The notes beneath the pieces were generated by a model that was not told the origin of the DNA, did not search any database, and was given only the letters and a program-made list of their open reading frames with translations. From CAJBLF01 sp964504915 (GTDB lineage Bacteria; Patescibacteriota; Gracilibacteria; Absconditabacterales; Absconditicoccaceae), in assembly GCA_964504915.1 (NCBI GenBank), contig CAZDFH010000009.1, forward strand, positions 1-48,433: DNA of 48,433 bases, in the 5' to 3' direction. Shown here one piece after another: positions 47,845-48,433 of the stretch. Position 1 is the first letter of the stretch, and each line of letters opens with the position of its first letter. The translations under genes were made by a program, and so were the position numbers.

Positions 47845-48433
47845 ATGAAACAGATATATACATTAGATTGGTATACGAATAAGAACTTTTTGGTCAAGAA
47901 TGTGGATGACGAAACATTCGCATTACTTCGCCCTTGAGACAAAGTAGTCTATGAATCTTCTGATCAGACATGAACGTCTAAGCTTTCTATCTGAACCTTT
48001 CTTGGTCATGAAATACAGACGGATAGACAAGGCAATTTCAAAAAAATCCTTACAGGAGAAGATAAAGACTATTTCAATGAACAGCAGGCTCTCGCTTTGG
48101 ATATTTTCCCCTTGTTTAAAAAGCTATTCAAACAGAGCTTTCCCCAGTCTATTCCTGTGACAGCAAGGTTTCACATTTATGGTGATCAGATTTATTTTTA
48201 TTTTTATTCCGAAGAAAGATACGTCTTTACGGATTTCGTCAAAGAACTAAGACAAGAACTCGGTAAAAATATTTTCCTTTTCCAAATAGGTGCAAGAGAT
48301 ATGATTAAGATGTCGCCAGGTACTGATTGTATCGCTGGGTGTAATGGCATTAGTCTATGTTGCAAAAGTAGTAGGGCTTTGCCAAGTGTGGAGATAGAGA
48401 ATATTATTGTCCAAAATTTGGAATGAAGAGATA
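47845..48433 (+). CDS. PSP1/RicT-like protein (3' cut by window)
   Basis: 196 codons visible, running off the window. After an atypical N-terminus (MKQIYTLDWYTNKNFLVKNVDDETFALLRPGDKVVYESSDQTG), the PSP1 C-terminal domain is clear: RFHIYGDQIYFYFYSEERYVFTDFVKELRQELGKNIFLFQIGARDMIKMSPGTD, then IAGCNGISLCC with the family's C-G-x-x-x-C-C cluster (here C-N-G-x-x-L-C-C). RicT in Bacillus is part of the Fe-S RicAFT (Y) complex acting on RNase Y; whether partners exist here is unknown. Four TGA=Gly codons are visible, the last three codons before the window edge (LEGR). Confidence 0.85.

Overview
The window reads as chromosome from a member of the Candidate Phyla Radiation that uses genetic code 25 (UGA = glycine), i.e. 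an Absconditabacteria (SR1) or Gracilibacteria type organism; I cannot decide between the two from sequence alone. The direct evidence is that nearly every gene carries in-frame TGA codons exactly where its family has conserved glycines (both Gly of the UvrD Walker A, GQDPYH of Ung, SGG of MnmA, GMGFERM of AlaRS, FLG of AlkD), while TAA and TAG close the frames. A standard-code gene finder breaks most of these genes into pieces; the coordinates here are for the joined frames. The DNA is A+T rich, I see few clear Shine-Dalgarno sites (starts usually follow T/A-rich leaders), and genes are tightly packed.

Layout. 1-5900: 3' end of a Nif3-like gene, tRNA-Thr(CGU), AlkD glycosylase, DUF559 nuclease, AbrB-type regulator, then a lipoprotein membrane-fusion subunit whose RND partner starts only at 5947; a methyltransferase-like and a GNAT-like gene sit between them, bordered by repeated scraps of the MFP 3' end and the RND 5' end. 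5947-10984: RND permease, GNAT-like protein, ATP-grasp protein (minus), small membrane protein. 11180-13507: C-terminal (editing) half of alanyl-tRNA synthetase, a REP-type Y1 transposase, exonuclease III. 13511-21264 (minus): hypothetical proteins, a Cys-repeat exported protein, MnmA, a 43-aa histone-H1-like protein, CoA-binding protein, UvrD/PcrA helicase. 21411-24229 (minus): deoxyhypusine-synthase-like protein with no TGA codons, a free-standing DnaE-type PHP domain, a four-helix-bundle protein.

24434-33029 (plus): PGRP amidase/SpoIID fusion, WecG/TagA glycosyltransferase, large membrane protein, N-terminal (catalytic) half of AlaRS, coiled-coil protein, DMT-type transporter. 33032-39925 (minus): hypotheticals, RecJ, a membrane-anchored protein, a candidate structured ncRNA with its own promoter and terminator, glutamate dehydrogenase. 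40043-48433 (plus): rnpB, a broken tRNA-Trp copy and intact tRNA-Trp(CCA), Ung, NUDIX, RecG, FtsH, a large Cys-rich zinc-ribbon protein, and the 5' part of a PSP1/RicT gene.

Themes: a DNA-repair set (AlkD, Xth, UvrD, RecJ, Ung, RecG, NUDIX), envelope functions (RND pair, amidase/SpoIID, WecG, FtsH), and two proteins normally made as one chain that appear here as separate pieces (AlaRS in two halves 18 kb apart; the PHP domain of DnaE alone). Short palindromic repeats are scattered between genes and have also entered rnpB, a tRNA copy and several reading frames.
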